A stretch of DNA of 64,000 nucleotides from Paraburkholderia translucens (GTDB lineage: Bacteria; Pseudomonadota; Gammaproteobacteria; Burkholderiales; Burkholderiaceae). Every line of letters begins with the position of its first letter. The stretch's first letter is position 1. Positions 6,926 to 14,956 of this stretch are shown here, in pieces. A program made the translations under genes and the position numbers. The stretch is from positions 1-64,000 of the forward strand of contig NZ_JAJITC010000015.1 in assembly GCF_020881035.1 (NCBI RefSeq), given 5' to 3'. The notes under the pieces were generated by a model. That model saw only the letters and a program-made list of their open reading frames with translations, searched no databases and was not told the origin of the DNA.

Positions 6926-8082
6926 ACGCCGCGCACCTGGCCGCCGTCACGCTCGCGTATGCGTGCGCGGCGGCGACCGTTGTCGGCATCGGCTATACCG
7001 TGCTCGCGAGCGCGCTGATCGGGCGCTTCTTCGCGAGGGCGGTGGCCGAACCCATCAGCTATCCACCCGTTACGGTTATCAAACCGCTGCACGGCGACGA
7101 GTGGGCGTTGCTCGACAATCTGTCGAGCTTCTGCGCACAGGACTATCCGGGGCCCGTGCAATTCCTGTTCGGCGTGCACGACTCCGCCGACCCCGCGTTG
7201 CAAACGGTCAGCGCGTTGCGCTGCCTCCATCCGCACGCCGACATCACCGTGGTTACCGATGCACGTCTGTACGGCCCGAACCGCAAGATCAGCAACATTC
7301 TCAACATGCTGCCGCAGGCGCGCCATGACGTGCTCGTATTCGCCGACAGCGACGTGTGCGTCGGCCCGGACTATCTGCGCAATGTAATCGGCGAGTTGCA
7401 GAAGCCGGGCGTCGGGCTCGTTACCTGCGCGTATCGCGGTCAGCCAGAACCGGGTTTCTGGCCGCGGCTTTCGGCGTTCGGGACCAACTACCAGTTCCTG
7501 CCGGGGGTCGTCACCGGACTGGCGCTGGGACTCGCGCGGCCGTGCTTCGGCCAGACCATCGCCATGCGGCGCGCCACGTACGAGCGGATCGGTGGCTTCA
7601 AGCCGTTCGTGAGGCATCTGGCCGAGGATTACGAAATCGGCGCGGCGGTGCGCGCGGCGGGCGAGCAGGTCTCGATTCCGCCATTCGCGATCGCGCATGC
7701 GTGTGTCGAAGTGAGCGCGGCGCAGCTCGTGACGCACGAGCTGCGTTGGAGCCGCACGATCCGCCGCATCGATCCGCTCGGGCACTTCGGCACGGCGCTC
7801 GTGCATCCGGGGGCGTTCGCGCTGCTCGCGCTCGCGTGTTCGGGCGGGGCCCTGTGGGCGTGGCTGCTCGCGGCGGTGACGGTGCTCGCGCGTCTCGCGT
7901 TGAAGTGGCGCACGGATAGGGCGCTGCGCCAACGGTGCCGCGATCTGTGGCTGCTGCCGTTATGGGATATCGTATCGTTTGCGATTTTCGTCGCGAGCTT
8001 CCGCTCGTCGCGCGTGACCTGGCGGGGCTTCAGCTTCAAGGTCGACGGCGATGGGCTGCTGTCGGCGGCGCAGGACGAATGA
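6922..8082 (+). CDS. HpnI-family glycosyltransferase (paralogue 1)
   Basis: A 386-aa GT21-like (ceramide glucosyltransferase-type) membrane glycosyltransferase. It has an N-terminal helix, VTVIKPLHGDE, the DxD-like ADSDVCVGPDYL, GGFKPFVRHLAEDYEIG, HELRWSRTIR in place of the QxxRW motif, and C-terminal helices. The start is a GTG overlapping the hpnJ stop. A second, diverged HpnI-like gene lies beside hpnK at 11945. This copy is locked into the hpnJ operon by overlaps at both ends. Either could be the enzyme adding N-acetylglucosamine to bacteriohopanetetrol; the other may use a different acceptor or sugar. Confidence 0.8.
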   Translation: MNAAHLAAVTLAYACAAATVVGIGYTVLASALIGRFFARAVAEPISYPPVTVIKPLHGDEWALLDNLSSFCAQDYPGPVQFLFGVHDSADPALQTVSALRCLHPHADITVVTDARLYGPNRKISNILNMLPQARHDVLVFADSDVCVGPDYLRNVIGELQKPGVGLVTCAYRGQPEPGFWPRLSAFGTNYQFLPGVVTGLALGLARPCFGQTIAMRRATYERIGGFKPFVRHLAEDYEIGAAVRAAGEQVSIPPFAIAHACVEVSAAQLVTHELRWSRTIRRIDPLGHFGTALVHPGAFALLALACSGGALWAWLLAAVTVLARLALKWRTDRALRQRCRDLWLLPLWDIVSFAIFVASFRSSRVTWRGFSFKVDGDGLLSAAQDE

Positions 8083-8267
8083 CGAACGAACGGCAGATTG
8101 GGCAGGCAATGATCGAAGAGGTTTTGAGCGGGCGCCACGAGAGCGCCTCGAAGGCAGCCGTGAGCGCTGCGGCGCTGCGGGCAACGCCGAGCGCGACGCG
8201 GCAGACGGTGGCACGCATTGTGCGGCGCACGAAGTTGATCGGACTAGCGTGCGAGGTGTCCGCATGA
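8079..8267 (+). CDS. 62-aa ORF bridging hpn genes
   Basis: MTNERQIGQAMIEEVLSGRH opens a small basic Ala/Arg/Ser-rich protein. Its ATG overlaps the stop of the glycosyltransferase gene (ATGA) and its stop overlaps the ATG of hpnL (ATGA). The double four-base overlap is the pattern of translational coupling and argues that the frame is translated. It has no membrane segment and no recognised domain. It could be a small partner of the flanking enzymes or only a coupling device. Confidence 0.5.
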   Translation: MTNERQIGQAMIEEVLSGRHESASKAAVSAAALRATPSATRQTVARIVRRTKLIGLACEVSA

Positions 8268-9313
8268 TGAAGCATCTGGGCCGCGCGGCCGCGCTCGCCG
8301 GTTTGCTCGTCTCTCTTTGGCTGGTGTGGCGGGAAGATCCGCGGGCGGTGCTCAGCGCGTTGCGCGCGGCTGGGGGAGGCCTCGTGCTGGCGGCGTTCGC
8401 GCACGTGCTGCCCATGATCGCCAACGCCTGCGACTGGCGCTCGCTGATTCGCGGTGCCAACCGCCCGAGCTTCGGCAAGATGCTGCATCTGGTGTGGGTG
8501 CGCGAATCGGTCAACTGCATGCTGCCGGTCGCACGGATCGGCGGCGAGCTCGTATCGTTCCGCATGCTCAAACGCTGGGGCGTCAGGCCGTCGACAGCGG
8601 TCGGCAGCACCGTCGTCGACATGCAGCTGACCGTGATCAGTCAGCTGATGTTCACGATGGTCGGGATCGGCTTTCTCTTCGCCAATGCCCAATCGGGCGC
8701 GTTGCGGCTCGCCGGGCAGCTCGCCTGGGGCGTGGTCGCGTTGACGCCGGTGCTGTTGCTGTTCGGCCTCGTGCAGCATGCGAACCCGTTCGAGCGCATC
8801 ACGCGCGTGCTCAATCATGTGACGAGCGGCAAGCTCGCCTCGCTGGTGGGTCAGTCCGCGCAGATCGATCAGTCGATCAAGCTGATCTGGCGCCGCCGCG
8901 CGGTCGTGCTGCGCTATCTGTTCTTCTGGCAGCCGCTGCAATGCGTGCTTACGTCGCTCGAAATCTGGCTCGCGCTGTATTTCCTCGGCGCGCGCGTGAC
9001 GCTCGTCGAGGCGGTCGTGATCGAATCGCTGATCCAGGCGATCAGCAGCGCCGCGTTCTTCGTACCGGGCGGCCTTGGCGTGCAGGAGGGCGCTTTCGTG
9101 CTGATCGGTGGCGCGCTCGGACTCGACCCGGCCACCAGTCTCGCGCTGGCGGCCGCAAGGCGAATTCGCGACCTGCTGATGTTCGTGCCGGGCCTGATCG
9201 CGTGGCAGTTCGCCGAGGCGTCCGGCGGCGCGCCCGCGCATGTCGCGCCGCACGGCGTGCGCGCCGAACTGGCCGAGCAGCGTTCGAGCGTCGCCGACGC
9301 GGAGCGGCGCTGA
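8264..9313 (+). CDS. hpnL: Hopanoid-associated membrane protein HpnL
   Basis: A 349-aa integral membrane protein with about eight hydrophobic helices. It carries motifs of the LPG-synthase transmembrane/flippase-like family: RESVNCMLPVARIGGELVS, STVVDMQLTVISQL, and FFVPGGLGVQEGAFVLIGG. HpnL proteins are encoded with hopanoid genes and are thought to move hopanoids or related lipids, although the reaction is unproven. The start MMKHLG at 8264 overlaps the preceding ORF. The gene ends 28 bp before the convergent histidine kinase gene. Confidence 0.85.
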   Translation: MMKHLGRAAALAGLLVSLWLVWREDPRAVLSALRAAGGGLVLAAFAHVLPMIANACDWRSLIRGANRPSFGKMLHLVWVRESVNCMLPVARIGGELVSFRMLKRWGVRPSTAVGSTVVDMQLTVISQLMFTMVGIGFLFANAQSGALRLAGQLAWGVVALTPVLLLFGLVQHANPFERITRVLNHVTSGKLASLVGQSAQIDQSIKLIWRRRAVVLRYLFFWQPLQCVLTSLEIWLALYFLGARVTLVEAVVIESLIQAISSAAFFVPGGLGVQEGAFVLIGGALGLDPATSLALAAARRIRDLLMFVPGLIAWQFAEASGGAPAHVAPHGVRAELAEQRSSVADAERR

Positions 9314-9340
9314 GGATTCGGCGCGCGAGCTCAAACGGCT

Positions 9341-10744
9341 TCAGCGCGCCGCGCGATAGGCCGGAAACGACACCCCGACTGCGAGCCCGCGCTGGCCGAT
9401 CCCGGCGCCGAACTGCAGACTCGCGCCGAAATGCTCGGCGATCCGCGCAACGATCGACAGGCCCAGCCCGCTGCCGGTCGCCTGATTGCCGGTCGCGCGG
9501 AAAAAGCGGTTCGTGAGGCGGGCCAGATCGTCGGGCGCCACGCCGGGGCCGTCGTCGCGCACTGTCACCTGCACGCGCTCGTCGGCATGGTGCACCGCGA
9601 CTTCGACATTGCCGCCCGCGCGCCCGTACTTGATTGCGTTATCGAGCAGATTGTCGAACAGGATACCGATCAGCACCGGCTCGGCATCGATCTCGGCGAG
9701 CATGTCGCCGACCAGCATCACGTTGATGTGCTTGCGCTGCGCGTTGCGTCTGTTCGCGAGCAGCGCGTCCTTCGCGATCGCCGCCGGCTTCAGCGGCTCG
9801 GTCGGCAGCTTTTCCTGCACGTCGAGCCGCGCGAGCAGCAGCAACTGCTCGGCGAGCCGCGCGCTGCGATCCACGCCTTGCACGACGCGCTCCATCGCGA
9901 GCCGTTGCAACGCAACGTCCGGCTCGGCGAGCGCGACCTGCGCCTGCACCTTGATCGCGGCGAGCGGCGTTTTGAGTTCGTGCGCGGCGTCGGCGGTGAA
10001 GGCTCGCTCGAGTTCGAGCGCATGCTGCAGACGCGCGAGCATCTGGTTGATCGCATCGACGAGCGGACGCACTTCGAGCGGCGCGCGGCCGATGCCGACC
10101 GGTTCCATGCGGTTGACGTCGCGCGAACCGAGCGCGGCCGACAGCACCTTCAGCGGCGCGAGACTCCAGCCGATGCTGAACCATACGAGTAGCGCGAGCA
10201 CCGGCACCGCGATCAGCGTGGGCCGCGCAATGCGGCTCGCGACGCCGCTCGCCAGGTCGCTGCGCGTATTGGCTGGTTCGAATACACGCACGGTGTGACC
10301 AAGCAACGTATCGCGCAACGTGAACGAGTGATAGAGCTGCCCGCCGAGCGTGACGTCCTGCGCGCCGGTTTTCGGCGGCAGCGGCAAATCCCACGCATCG
10401 AGCGCACGCAGTTGCGGGCTTCCCGCCAGGATGGCGCCGTCGGCGGCGCGAACCTGGAAAAAGGCGTCGCGCGGTAGCGTGTCGTCGTCATCGAGATCGC
10501 TGGCGCCAGGCTCGCCGCTTCTCTCTTCTTCGCGCACGTCGATGCGCGCCGTGGCGAGCGTCATCAGATTGGCGGGATCGAGCAACGCGAGAATCTGCGC
10601 GAGTTCGGCGAGGCGCGCTTCTTCCCACTGGGCGACTTCGCGCGCCGCCTGCCGGTAGCTCGACACGAGCGCACCGCCCCAGACGATCGCGATGCTCGCG
10701 AGCACGAGCAGCACGAGGCGCCGACGAATCGACGGGCCAATCAT
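9341..10744 (-). CDS. Sensor histidine kinase, QseC/PmrB-like
   Basis: A 467-aa inner-membrane kinase: TM1 about residues 8-27, a periplasmic sensor of about 140 residues with an acidic patch (EPGASDLDDDD), TM2 about 174-192, a short HAMP-like linker, phospho-acceptor His255 in ADAAHELKTPLAAIK, N box NLLDNAIKYG, G1 DDGPGV and G2 GSGLGLSIVARI. Its ATG overlaps the stop of the response regulator gene, so the pair is one operon. The acidic sensor patch resembles metal- or cationic-peptide-sensing relatives, but the ligand is not known. Confidence 0.9.
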   Translation of the reverse strand: MIGPSIRRRLVLLVLASIAIVWGGALVSSYRQAAREVAQWEEARLAELAQILALLDPANLMTLATARIDVREEERSGEPGASDLDDDDTLPRDAFFQVRAADGAILAGSPQLRALDAWDLPLPPKTGAQDVTLGGQLYHSFTLRDTLLGHTVRVFEPANTRSDLASGVASRIARPTLIAVPVLALLVWFSIGWSLAPLKVLSAALGSRDVNRMEPVGIGRAPLEVRPLVDAINQMLARLQHALELERAFTADAAHELKTPLAAIKVQAQVALAEPDVALQRLAMERVVQGVDRSARLAEQLLLLARLDVQEKLPTEPLKPAAIAKDALLANRRNAQRKHINVMLVGDMLAEIDAEPVLIGILFDNLLDNAIKYGRAGGNVEVAVHHADERVQVTVRDDGPGVAPDDLARLTNRFFRATGNQATGSGLGLSIVARIAEHFGASLQFGAGIGQRGLAVGVSFPAYRAAR

Positions 10745-11400
10745 TCTTTCTCCATCACATAGCCGATGTTACGCACGGTCTTGATCAGGCTCGCGCCGAG
10801 CTTCTTGCGCAGGTTCGACACGTGCACCTCGATCGCATTGCTTTCGATTTCTTCCTGCCAGCCGTACAGGCTCTCTTCGAGGCGCGAGCGCGACTGCGGA
10901 ATGCCGAGATTGGTCAGCAGTTGCAACAGGATCGCCCATTCGCGTGACGTGAGCGGCACCCGCGCCGCGTCGACCTGCACCGTTTGCGCGGCGGGATTGA
11001 CTGTCAGATTCTGGTAACGAATCAGATCGATACTGCGGCCTTGTGCGCGGCGCAACAACGCCCGGCAACGCGCGACGAGCTCGGTGAGATCGAACGGTTT
11101 GCCGAGATAATCGTCGGCGCCGGCTTCGAGACCGCCGACACGATCGACGACCGTGCCTCTGGCGGTCAGCACCAGCACCGGCACGTCGTTGCCGGCATCG
11201 CGCACGCGTTTGAGCAGTTCCATGCCGCTCACGCGCGGCAGGCCGAGGTCCAGGACCACCAATGCATATTGAGTCGTGTCGAGCGCGAGCCCGGCCTTGT
11301 GACCGTCACGTGCCCAGTCGACGGTGAAGCCGGCCTGGCGAAGGCCCGCTTCGACACCGCAGCCGATGAGCTCGTCGTCTTCTACGAGGAGTAAGCGCAT
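10741..11400 (-). CDS. Response regulator, QseB/PmrA-like (OmpR family)
   Basis: A 219-aa regulator with an N-terminal receiver (acidic EDD, phospho-acceptor Asp51 in VVLDLGLP, Thr in LTARG, Lys in LGKPFDLTE) and a C-terminal winged helix (SREWAILLQLL, SNAIEVHVSNLRKKLG, TVRNIGYVMEK). It precedes its kinase with a four-base overlap. Its promoter region faces hpnI across a 17-bp tandem box at 11543, which could serve both autoregulation and hpnI. It is clearly paralogous to the regulator at 14294. Confidence 0.92.
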   Translation of the reverse strand: MRLLLVEDDELIGCGVEAGLRQAGFTVDWARDGHKAGLALDTTQYALVVLDLGLPRVSGMELLKRVRDAGNDVPVLVLTARGTVVDRVGGLEAGADDYLGKPFDLTELVARCRALLRRAQGRSIDLIRYQNLTVNPAAQTVQVDAARVPLTSREWAILLQLLTNLGIPQSRSRLEESLYGWQEEIESNAIEVHVSNLRKKLGASLIKTVRNIGYVMEKE

Positions 11401-11542
11401 GAGGCAGATCTTCCATGGTGAGAACTTATTGCATAACGTCCAGCACTTTTACGCAAGCGGCATTGATGCGCGCGGGCACACAATCTGCTGCGTTGCGAAG
11501 TGTAACCACGCCGTTCGTTAGCCGGTTTTTGCCACGCGTCCG

Positions 11543-11575
11543 CTTAAGGTTTCCTTCAGCTTGAATCGATACCAT
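11543..11575 (+). promoter_or_regulatory. QseB/PmrA-like tandem box and -10 before hpnI
   Basis: CTTAAGGTTTCCTTCAG shares 16 of 17 bases with the box before hpnJ. It is followed by CTT and then, 10 bp after the box, by TACCAT, matching the spacing at the first site. It lies 143 bp upstream of the divergent response regulator start and about 400 bp before hpnI. Confidence 0.6.
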
Positions 11576-11775
11576 CGACGCGCTATAAAATGGTCGTCGC
11601 GGATCGTGATGCATACGCGAGACCATGCCGCCGTCAGATGATCGCAACCTTGTCGTAAGGACTTCGATCGAACGACGCGCGAGGTATCCTTTATGCTGGT
11701 CAATGGACGGCATCGACGAGTCCCGCCTGTTGCCACGCACCCGTTCAGGCCGCAAGGCCAAGCACGAGGCACGTT

Positions 11776-11925
11776 ATGAAGCGAGTCACCATTGACATGC
11801 TGCGAGCCCATTTGCTGGTAGCCTCCGTCACGGCCGCAGGGGCCGAAGCGCTGCTGTGCGTCGCGCTGCCGGTCTCCGGGGCTTTTTTCGGCTCCGCGTC
11901 GTTCGTGCTGGGCGAGCAGCACTAA
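11776..11925 (+). CDS. 49-aa leader ORF before hpnI
   Basis: MKRVTIDMLRAHLLVASVTA begins a small hydrophobic protein with one possible membrane segment (about residues 9-42) and a short polar end (GEQH). A GAGG sequence lies about 7 bases before the ATG, and the ORF ends 19 bp before hpnI. It sits downstream of the putative promoter at 11543, so it should be on the hpnI transcript. It could be a small membrane peptide or an upstream coupling ORF. No homologue is recognised. Confidence 0.35.
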   Translation: MKRVTIDMLRAHLLVASVTAAGAEALLCVALPVSGAFFGSASFVLGEQH

Positions 11926-11944
11926 CGGACACGGACGACACATA

Positions 11945-13201
11945 ATGGCGCCGCACGCGTTGATTGCATTCCAATGGCTTCTGTTAGCCGGTTGCATTAG
12001 CGCTTCGATCTACACGGTGACCGCCGCGCTCGCCATGCCGTTTTTCACCGCGCGGCATAAATCGAACCATCATGGCGGCAGAGCCTTCTATCGCGCGCAC
12101 AGTCGTTCGCCCGTGGACTTGGCCGAGCGTCCGGCCGCTCCGTTCGCGCAGGTCGGCGTCAGCGTTCTCAAACCGCTATGCGGCGCCGAGCCGCGTCTCT
12201 ACGAAAATCTGCGGACCTTCTGCGAGCAGCGGCATCAGCATTTTCAGCTGGTGCTGGGCGTCTCGTCGCCGCACGACCCGGCCATCGCGGTCGTGCGCCG
12301 TTTGCAGGCCGCCTATCCGAAGTGCGACATCGAACTCGCGATCGACACGCGCGTGCACGGCAGCAATCTGAAAGTCAGCAACCTGATCAACATGGCGGCG
12401 CGCGCGCGCCACGACGTGATCGTGATTGCCGACAGCGACATCGCCGTCGACTCGGATTATCTCGACAGCGTCGCTGCCCCGCTCGCGGACCCGAACGTCG
12501 GCGTGGTCACCTGCCTGTACGTCGCGCGCGGCGTAGGGGGCTTCTGGCCGCGCGTCGGTGCGCTGTTCATCAACGAATGGTTCGCACCCTCTGTGCGGGT
12601 CGCGCACGCAATGGGCTCGCGCCGCTTCGGTTTCGGCGCGACGCTCGCATTGCGGCGCGCAACGCTCGAGCGCATCGGCGGTTTCGAAGCGCTGAAAAAC
12701 TGCCTCGCCGACGACTACTGGCTCGCCGAGCACGTGCGCGAGCTCGGCCTCCAAACGGTGCTCTCGCGCGTGATGGTCGCCACCGACGTGATCGAGCCGA
12801 CCTTCGCCGCGCTGTGGCAGCGCGAAACGCGCTGGCTGCGCACGATCCGTTCGGTCAACCCGCCCGGTTTCGTGTCCTTGCTGATCACATTCCCCACGCC
12901 GTGGCTGATGATGAGCGCGTGGCTGACCGTGTCGCTCGCTCATGCGTCGGTCACGGCGGTGGCCGCGAGCGCGTCGGCAACAGCGGTGTGCGTTGGCGCG
13001 CGCCTGTTGCTGCATCTGCGCGCCTCGCGCCGCGCTCGCACGTTCTGGCGCGATCTGCCCCTCGTGCCGTTGCGCGATACGCTGCTTGCGCTCCAGTGGC
13101 TCGTCAGCGCGTTCGGTTCGCATGTCGTGTGGCGCGGCGCGCGCATGCAGGTCCGCAGGCCGGCCGCCGAGCGCAGCGGCCAGCTGGACAGCCTCACGTA
13201 A
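11945..13201 (+). CDS. hpnI: Hopanoid glycosyltransferase HpnI (paralogue 2)
   Basis: A 418-aa GT21-like membrane glycosyltransferase: an N-terminal helix, a variable 45-residue insert, VSVLKPLCGAEPRLYENL, the metal-binding IADSDIAVDSDYL, GGFEALKNCLADDYWLAEH, the QRETRWLRTIR form of the QxxRW motif, and C-terminal helices. HpnI adds N-acetylglucosamine to bacteriohopanetetrol. The stop overlaps the hpnK start by one base, and HpnK acts on the HpnI product, so this copy gets the hpnI name. The other paralogue (6922) could equally be the main enzyme. Confidence 0.75.
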   Translation: MAPHALIAFQWLLLAGCISASIYTVTAALAMPFFTARHKSNHHGGRAFYRAHSRSPVDLAERPAAPFAQVGVSVLKPLCGAEPRLYENLRTFCEQRHQHFQLVLGVSSPHDPAIAVVRRLQAAYPKCDIELAIDTRVHGSNLKVSNLINMAARARHDVIVIADSDIAVDSDYLDSVAAPLADPNVGVVTCLYVARGVGGFWPRVGALFINEWFAPSVRVAHAMGSRRFGFGATLALRRATLERIGGFEALKNCLADDYWLAEHVRELGLQTVLSRVMVATDVIEPTFAALWQRETRWLRTIRSVNPPGFVSLLITFPTPWLMMSAWLTVSLAHASVTAVAASASATAVCVGARLLLHLRASRRARTFWRDLPLVPLRDTLLALQWLVSAFGSHVVWRGARMQVRRPAAERSGQLDSLT

Positions 13202-14031
13202 TGGAGAGCGCAAAGCCGGCACGGCCGCCCGGACTGATCATCACCGCCGACGATTTCGGCCTGCATGAGCGCGTCAATTCCGCGGTCGAGCGCGCGTATC
13301 GCAACGGCGTGCTGCGCGCCGCGAGTCTGATGGTCGGCGCACCGGCCGCCGCAGATGCGGTCGCTCGCGCGCGTGCGCTGCCGGAACTACGCGTCGGCCT
13401 GCATCTGGTGCTGGCCGACGGCGCCGCGCTGGCGCCGCGCGAGCAGATCGCCGCGCTGCTTGACGAGAATGGCCGCTTTGGCGGCAACATGGTGCGCGAC
13501 GGCGTGCGCTTTTTCTTTCTGCCGCACGTACGCCGGCAGCTCGCGCACGAGATTCGCGCGCAGTTCGAGGCCTTCGCCGCCACCGGCCTCACGCTCGACC
13601 ACGTGAACACGCACAAGCATTTTCATCTGCATCCGACCGTGTTGAGCCTGATTCTGGACATCGGCCGCGACTATGGCATGAAGGCGATGCGTCTGCCGTT
13701 CGAGGCGAACGCGCCGCTGTGGCTGCGGCCGTGGATCGCGCAGGTGAAGACGCGGCTCGAGCGCGCGGGCGTCGCGCATAACGACTACGTGGTCGGCATC
13801 GCGGCGAGCGGGCGCATGGACGAGGCGACGTGGCTCGCCGCGCTCGCGAATCTGCCGCGCGGCGTCGGCGAAATCTATTGTCATCCGGCGCTGGCGGGCG
13901 AGGCCTTGAGCGAGGGCATGCACGACTACCGGCATGCCGACGAGCTGCAGGCGCTGCTCTCGCCGCGCGTGGCCGCCGCGATCCGCGCGCTTGGCGCGCG
14001 GATCGGCGGATTTGCGGATGTGCTGGCATAG
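13201..14031 (+). CDS. hpnK: Hopanoid deacetylase HpnK (YdjC family)
   Basis: A 276-aa YdjC-family carbohydrate deacetylase: GLIITADDFGLHERVN carries the metal-binding Asp pair, VGLHLVLADG follows, DHVNTHKHFHLHP carries the His ligands, and EIYCHPA is near the end. In the hopanoid pathway HpnK removes the acetyl group from N-acetylglucosaminyl bacteriohopanetetrol, giving the glucosamine form used by HpnJ. It is directly coupled to hpnI. No signal peptide is present, so it acts on the cytoplasmic side. Confidence 0.9.
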   Translation: MESAKPARPPGLIITADDFGLHERVNSAVERAYRNGVLRAASLMVGAPAAADAVARARALPELRVGLHLVLADGAALAPREQIAALLDENGRFGGNMVRDGVRFFFLPHVRRQLAHEIRAQFEAFAATGLTLDHVNTHKHFHLHPTVLSLILDIGRDYGMKAMRLPFEANAPLWLRPWIAQVKTRLERAGVAHNDYVVGIAASGRMDEATWLAALANLPRGVGEIYCHPALAGEALSEGMHDYRHADELQALLSPRVAAAIRALGARIGGFADVLA

Positions 14032-14224
14032 CGCGATGCTTCGGGTAACGGGCCAGTCCTCGGCGGCGCTCACACCGTCTGCTTCTTCATCAACACTTTC
14101 AATAGCCCAGGCAGCAGCAATGGCACGCGCGGCCGCTGCACGATCAGCCTCGAAAGGATCGCGATCGCGGCCCTTGGTGCAGCGGCGGAGTGCGGTGCTG
14201 GAAACCGAGGCGCGGCCGGCGGCC

Positions 14225-14258
14225 CGTAAGGAATCTTTAAGCCGCCGCAGCCGATAAT
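14225..14258 (+). promoter_or_regulatory. QseB/PmrA-like tandem box and -10 before second regulator
   Basis: CGTAAGGAATCTTTAAG aligns with the hpnJ and hpnI boxes in the same orientation (TAAG repeated at an 11-bp period). It is followed after 11 bp by GATAAT, a likely -10, 36 bp before the response regulator ATG. Autoregulation is the simplest reading. Confidence 0.55.
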
Positions 14259-14293
14259 GCGCGGCCGGAATCGCACGAAGGAGAGAAGAGGCC

Positions 14294-14956
14294 ATGCGGC
14301 TGCTACTGGTCGAAGACGACGACATGATCGCGGAATCGGTGCTGGGCGCGATGCGCCGCGCCGGCTATGCCATCGACTGGGCCGAGGACGGCCGCGCGGC
14401 GGAACTGTCGCTCGATAACGGCGTGTACGACCTCGTGCTGCTCGACCTCGGCCTGCCGAAAAAAGACGGGATCGACGTGCTGAACGCGTATCGCCGCAAC
14501 GGCGGCGCGGCGCCGGTGATCATCCTGACCGCGCGCGACGCGGTCGATGAACGCATCCGCGGTCTCGACGCCGGCGCCGACGACTACCTGATCAAGCCGT
14601 TCGACCTCGACGAGCTGGCCGCGCGCATTCGCGCGCTGCTGCGCCGGCGCACCGGCCAGAAGCAGCCGGTCTACAGTCACGGCGAACTGACGCTCGACCC
14701 CGCCGCTCACGAAGTCACCAAGGACGGCGTGCCGCTGCCGCTCGTGCCGCGCGAATTCGCGTTGCTGCAGGCGCTGATCGAGGAGCCGACCCGCGTGTTC
14801 ACGAAAGCCGAGCTGGAAGAGAAGCTGTACGGCTGGGGTGAGGAAGTCGGCAGCAATACGATCGAAGTGCACGTGCACAGCCTGCGGCGCAAGATCGGCG
14901 CGGACCAGATCGTAACCGTGCGCGGGGTTGGCTACCGCCTGAAGAGGTGCGGATGA
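14294..14956 (+). CDS. Response regulator, QseB/PmrA-like (second copy)
   Basis: A 220-aa OmpR-family regulator. Its receiver has phospho-acceptor Asp51 (VLLDLGLPKKDG), LTARD and LIKPFDLDE; its winged helix has PREFALLQALI, SNTIEVHVHSLRRKIG and VRGVGYRLKR. It closely parallels the regulator at 10741, including the LYGW(x)EE segment, so the two probably bind similar sites. A likely binding box lies in its own promoter. GGAGAGAAGAGGCC precedes the ATG. Confidence 0.93.
   Translation: MRLLLVEDDDMIAESVLGAMRRAGYAIDWAEDGRAAELSLDNGVYDLVLLDLGLPKKDGIDVLNAYRRNGGAAPVIILTARDAVDERIRGLDAGADDYLIKPFDLDELAARIRALLRRRTGQKQPVYSHGELTLDPAAHEVTKDGVPLPLVPREFALLQALIEEPTRVFTKAELEEKLYGWGEEVGSNTIEVHVHSLRRKIGADQIVTVRGVGYRLKRCG

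Noticed and set aside
11426..11761. 111-aa frame on the minus strand upstream of regulator 1
   Set aside because: It covers the promoter box region, lacks a ribosome-binding site and has no recognisable motif.
12178..14031. 617-aa frame appearing to fuse an Arg-rich protein to HpnK
   Set aside because: The first half is an out-of-frame reading of hpnI; hpnK has its own ATG at 13201.
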